64,000 nt of DNA from Bacteroidota bacterium (lineage in GTDB: Bacteria; Bacteroidota; Bacteroidia; Chitinophagales; Chitinophagaceae), in NCBI GenBank assembly GCA_016868455.1, contig VGGV01000003.1:62001-126000 (forward strand). The letters are read 5' to 3'. Of this stretch, positions 62,687 to 64,000 are shown one piece after another; position 1 is the first letter of the stretch; each line of letters starts with the position of its first letter. The position numbers and the translations under genes are program-made. The notes below the pieces were generated by a model. It did no database searches, was not told where the DNA came from, and saw nothing but the letters and a program-made list of their open reading frames with translations.

Positions 62687-64000
62687 ATGAAACTCAAACA
62701 GATTTTACTCATTGTGGCAGTGAGTGCCGCATCAGCTATCGGCAGCGTAATAGTGTACAGCAAACTGGCTCCCGGAAAGAATACCGCCTTGATACAGGCG
62801 ACGCAGGAAGGAAAGGTGCCGGCAAACTACGCCGGATTTTATGACAATATTACCGACGGTGGCGAGCCGGTTGATTTTACAAAAGCATCCAGCGCAGCTG
62901 TTCCGGCCGTGGTACACATAAAAACAAAGATACCCGCCAAAAAAGTAAGTAATAATCTGGGACGCCGTAACAGTGTGGATGATTTTTTTGAAAGGTTTTT
63001 CGGCGACGATATTTTCAACCAGCGCATCCAGCCCGAACAAAGGGCAAGCGGCAGTGGTGTCATCATCAGCGAAGACGGTTATATTGTTACCAATAACCAT
63101 GTTATTAGTGATGGCGGCGAAGGTGTGGCCGACGAAATAACTGTAACACTTAGTAACAAAAAAACTTATAAAGCAAGAGTGATCGGCAAAGATGCCAGCA
63201 GCGACCTGGCTGTTCTTAAAATTGACGGCAGCAATCTCCCGTTCCTGCTCTACGGCAATTCGGATAATGTAAAACTGGGGCAATGGGTGCTTGCCATTGG
63301 TTATCCGCTTACACTGGAAACCACCGTTACAGCCGGTATTGTAAGCGCCAAAGGCAGAAGTATCGGCGTTAACAGCAGACAAAGCAATACTCCCATTGAA
63401 TCTTTCATACAAACCGATGCAGCAGTAAACCAGGGAAACAGCGGCGGCGCATTAATTAATACCGACGGGCAACTGGTGGGTATTAACTCCGCCATCTATG
63501 CCCCCACCGGAACCTATGCAGGCTATTCTTTCGCCATCCCGGTAAATATTGTGAAAAAGATAGTGAATGACCTTATACAGTACGGCGATGTAAAAAGAGG
63601 GTTTATCGGAATCAGTTATCCCTCCAACGAATCCGAAAACGAAAGGCTGGTGAAGCAGACCGGTGTGGCTGACGGACAGGGCGTATATGTACTGGCTGTT
63701 CCCACCGATGGGGCGGCCGGGCAGGCGGGTATCAAAAAAGGTGATGTGATTACCAAAGTAAACGGCAATCCTGTTTCTACAGGCCTTGAGATGAGCGCCC
63801 AGGTGGCCAGTTTCAAACCGGGCGATCAGCTGCCGATTACCTACGTACGCAATAACAAAGAATACACCGCCTCGGTTATACTTAAAGAATCAGCCGGCAA
63901 GGTGGATGAACTGGCGGCCACCACTATCGGCGAAACGCTGGGCGCCGATCTGGAAACACTGGATAAAAGAAAAGCGACTCAGTACGGCATTGAAGGCGGT
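62687..64000 (+). CDS. HtrA/DegP-type serine protease, 3' truncated by window
   Basis: 438 codons visible, with no stop before the window end. An N-terminal membrane/signal helix (residues 5-22), then the trypsin-like domain with catalytic His in TNNHVIS (about 137), Asp in SSDLAVLK (about 171) and Ser in GNSGGAL (about 251), then a first PDZ domain (GFIGISYPS to PVSTGLEMS) and the start of a second. Periplasmic protein quality-control protease/chaperone. The gap 62472-62686 shows no other gene. Confidence 0.93.
   Translation, partial: MKLKQILLIVAVSAASAIGSVIVYSKLAPGKNTALIQATQEGKVPANYAGFYDNITDGGEPVDFTKASSAAVPAVVHIKTKIPAKKVSNNLGRRNSVDDFFERFFGDDIFNQRIQPEQRASGSGVIISEDGYIVTNNHVISDGGEGVADEITVTLSNKKTYKARVIGKDASSDLAVLKIDGSNLPFLLYGNSDNVKLGQWVLAIGYPLTLETTVTAGIVSAKGRSIGVNSRQSNTPIESFIQTDAAVNQGNSGGALINTDGQLVGINSAIYAPTGTYAGYSFAIPVNIVKKIVNDLIQYGDVKRGFIGISYPSNESENERLVKQTGVADGQGVYVLAVPTDGAAGQAGIKKGDVITKVNGNPVSTGLEMSAQVASFKPGDQLPITYVRNNKEYTASVILKESAGKVDELAATTIGETLGADLETLDKRKATQYGIEGG

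Noticed and set aside
62732-63412. 226-codon minus-strand frame in the HtrA region
   Set aside because: The plus-strand HtrA reading frame has all catalytic motifs in order; the other is a shadow.

Overview
The window reads as chromosomal DNA of a Bacteroidota bacterium, most likely family Chitinophagaceae or a close relative. Supporting signs are Por/type IX secretion (T9SS) C-terminal sorting domains on large secreted proteins, CHU_C and DUF2807 proteins, the long NusB, bacillithiol genes (bshB1, bshC), a TonB-like ExbD-partner protein next to folC, and -7 boxes of the Bacteroidetes form TAnnTTTG upstream of many genes. It is mostly housekeeping DNA. I see no prophage, CRISPR array, rRNA or intact insertion sequence.

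Layout. 1-7 kb: end of a cytochrome c assembly gene, DUF4294, bshB1, a fatty-acid desaturase, an arginase-family enzyme, a membrane protein and a radical SAM enzyme. 7-12 kb: DMT transporter, a decayed MFS/IS patch, SDR, TonB-like protein, folC. 11.5-15 kb (minus): fbp-GNAT-ABC ATPase-(broken YfiT-type bacillithiol transferase)-NUDIX. 15-18 kb: aspartate kinase, a MocR remnant, and an APC permease with an attenuator-like leader. 18-30 kb: a broken T9SS type-B protein, an ABC-F ATPase, a T9SS metalloprotease, groESL, and a broken T9SS BNR-type protein. 30-33.6 kb: nusB-DUF1573-yajC-coaE-lipoprotein. 33.6-46 kb (mostly minus): bshC, then a dispersed but complete trans-4-hydroxy-L-proline catabolic set (epimerase, FAD dehydrogenase, DHDPS-family deaminase, semialdehyde dehydrogenase) mixed with an MBL hydrolase, a REP-associated transposase, a sterol desaturase, an S41 peptidase and a VOC protein. 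46-54 kb: T9SS subtilase, der, era. 54-64 kb: initiator tRNA-Met, two DUF2807 proteins, a TPP-riboswitch-controlled TonB receptor, ddl-PASTA-rhodanese, ferredoxin, LuxC-like reductase and the start of an HtrA protease.

Themes. Secreted T9SS peptidases next to hydroxyproline catabolism suggest use of proteinaceous (perhaps collagen-like) substrates; this is an inference. Small palindromic repeats of several families are scattered through the window. They lie between genes, inside open reading frames (three or four in bshC, one in the metalloprotease, one forming the C-terminus of the arginase-family protein) and inside the P3 arm of the TPP riboswitch.

Many otherwise intact genes carry a single nonsense codon or a one-base homopolymer indel. 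These are either young pseudogenes or base errors in the assembly, and the sequence alone cannot decide.
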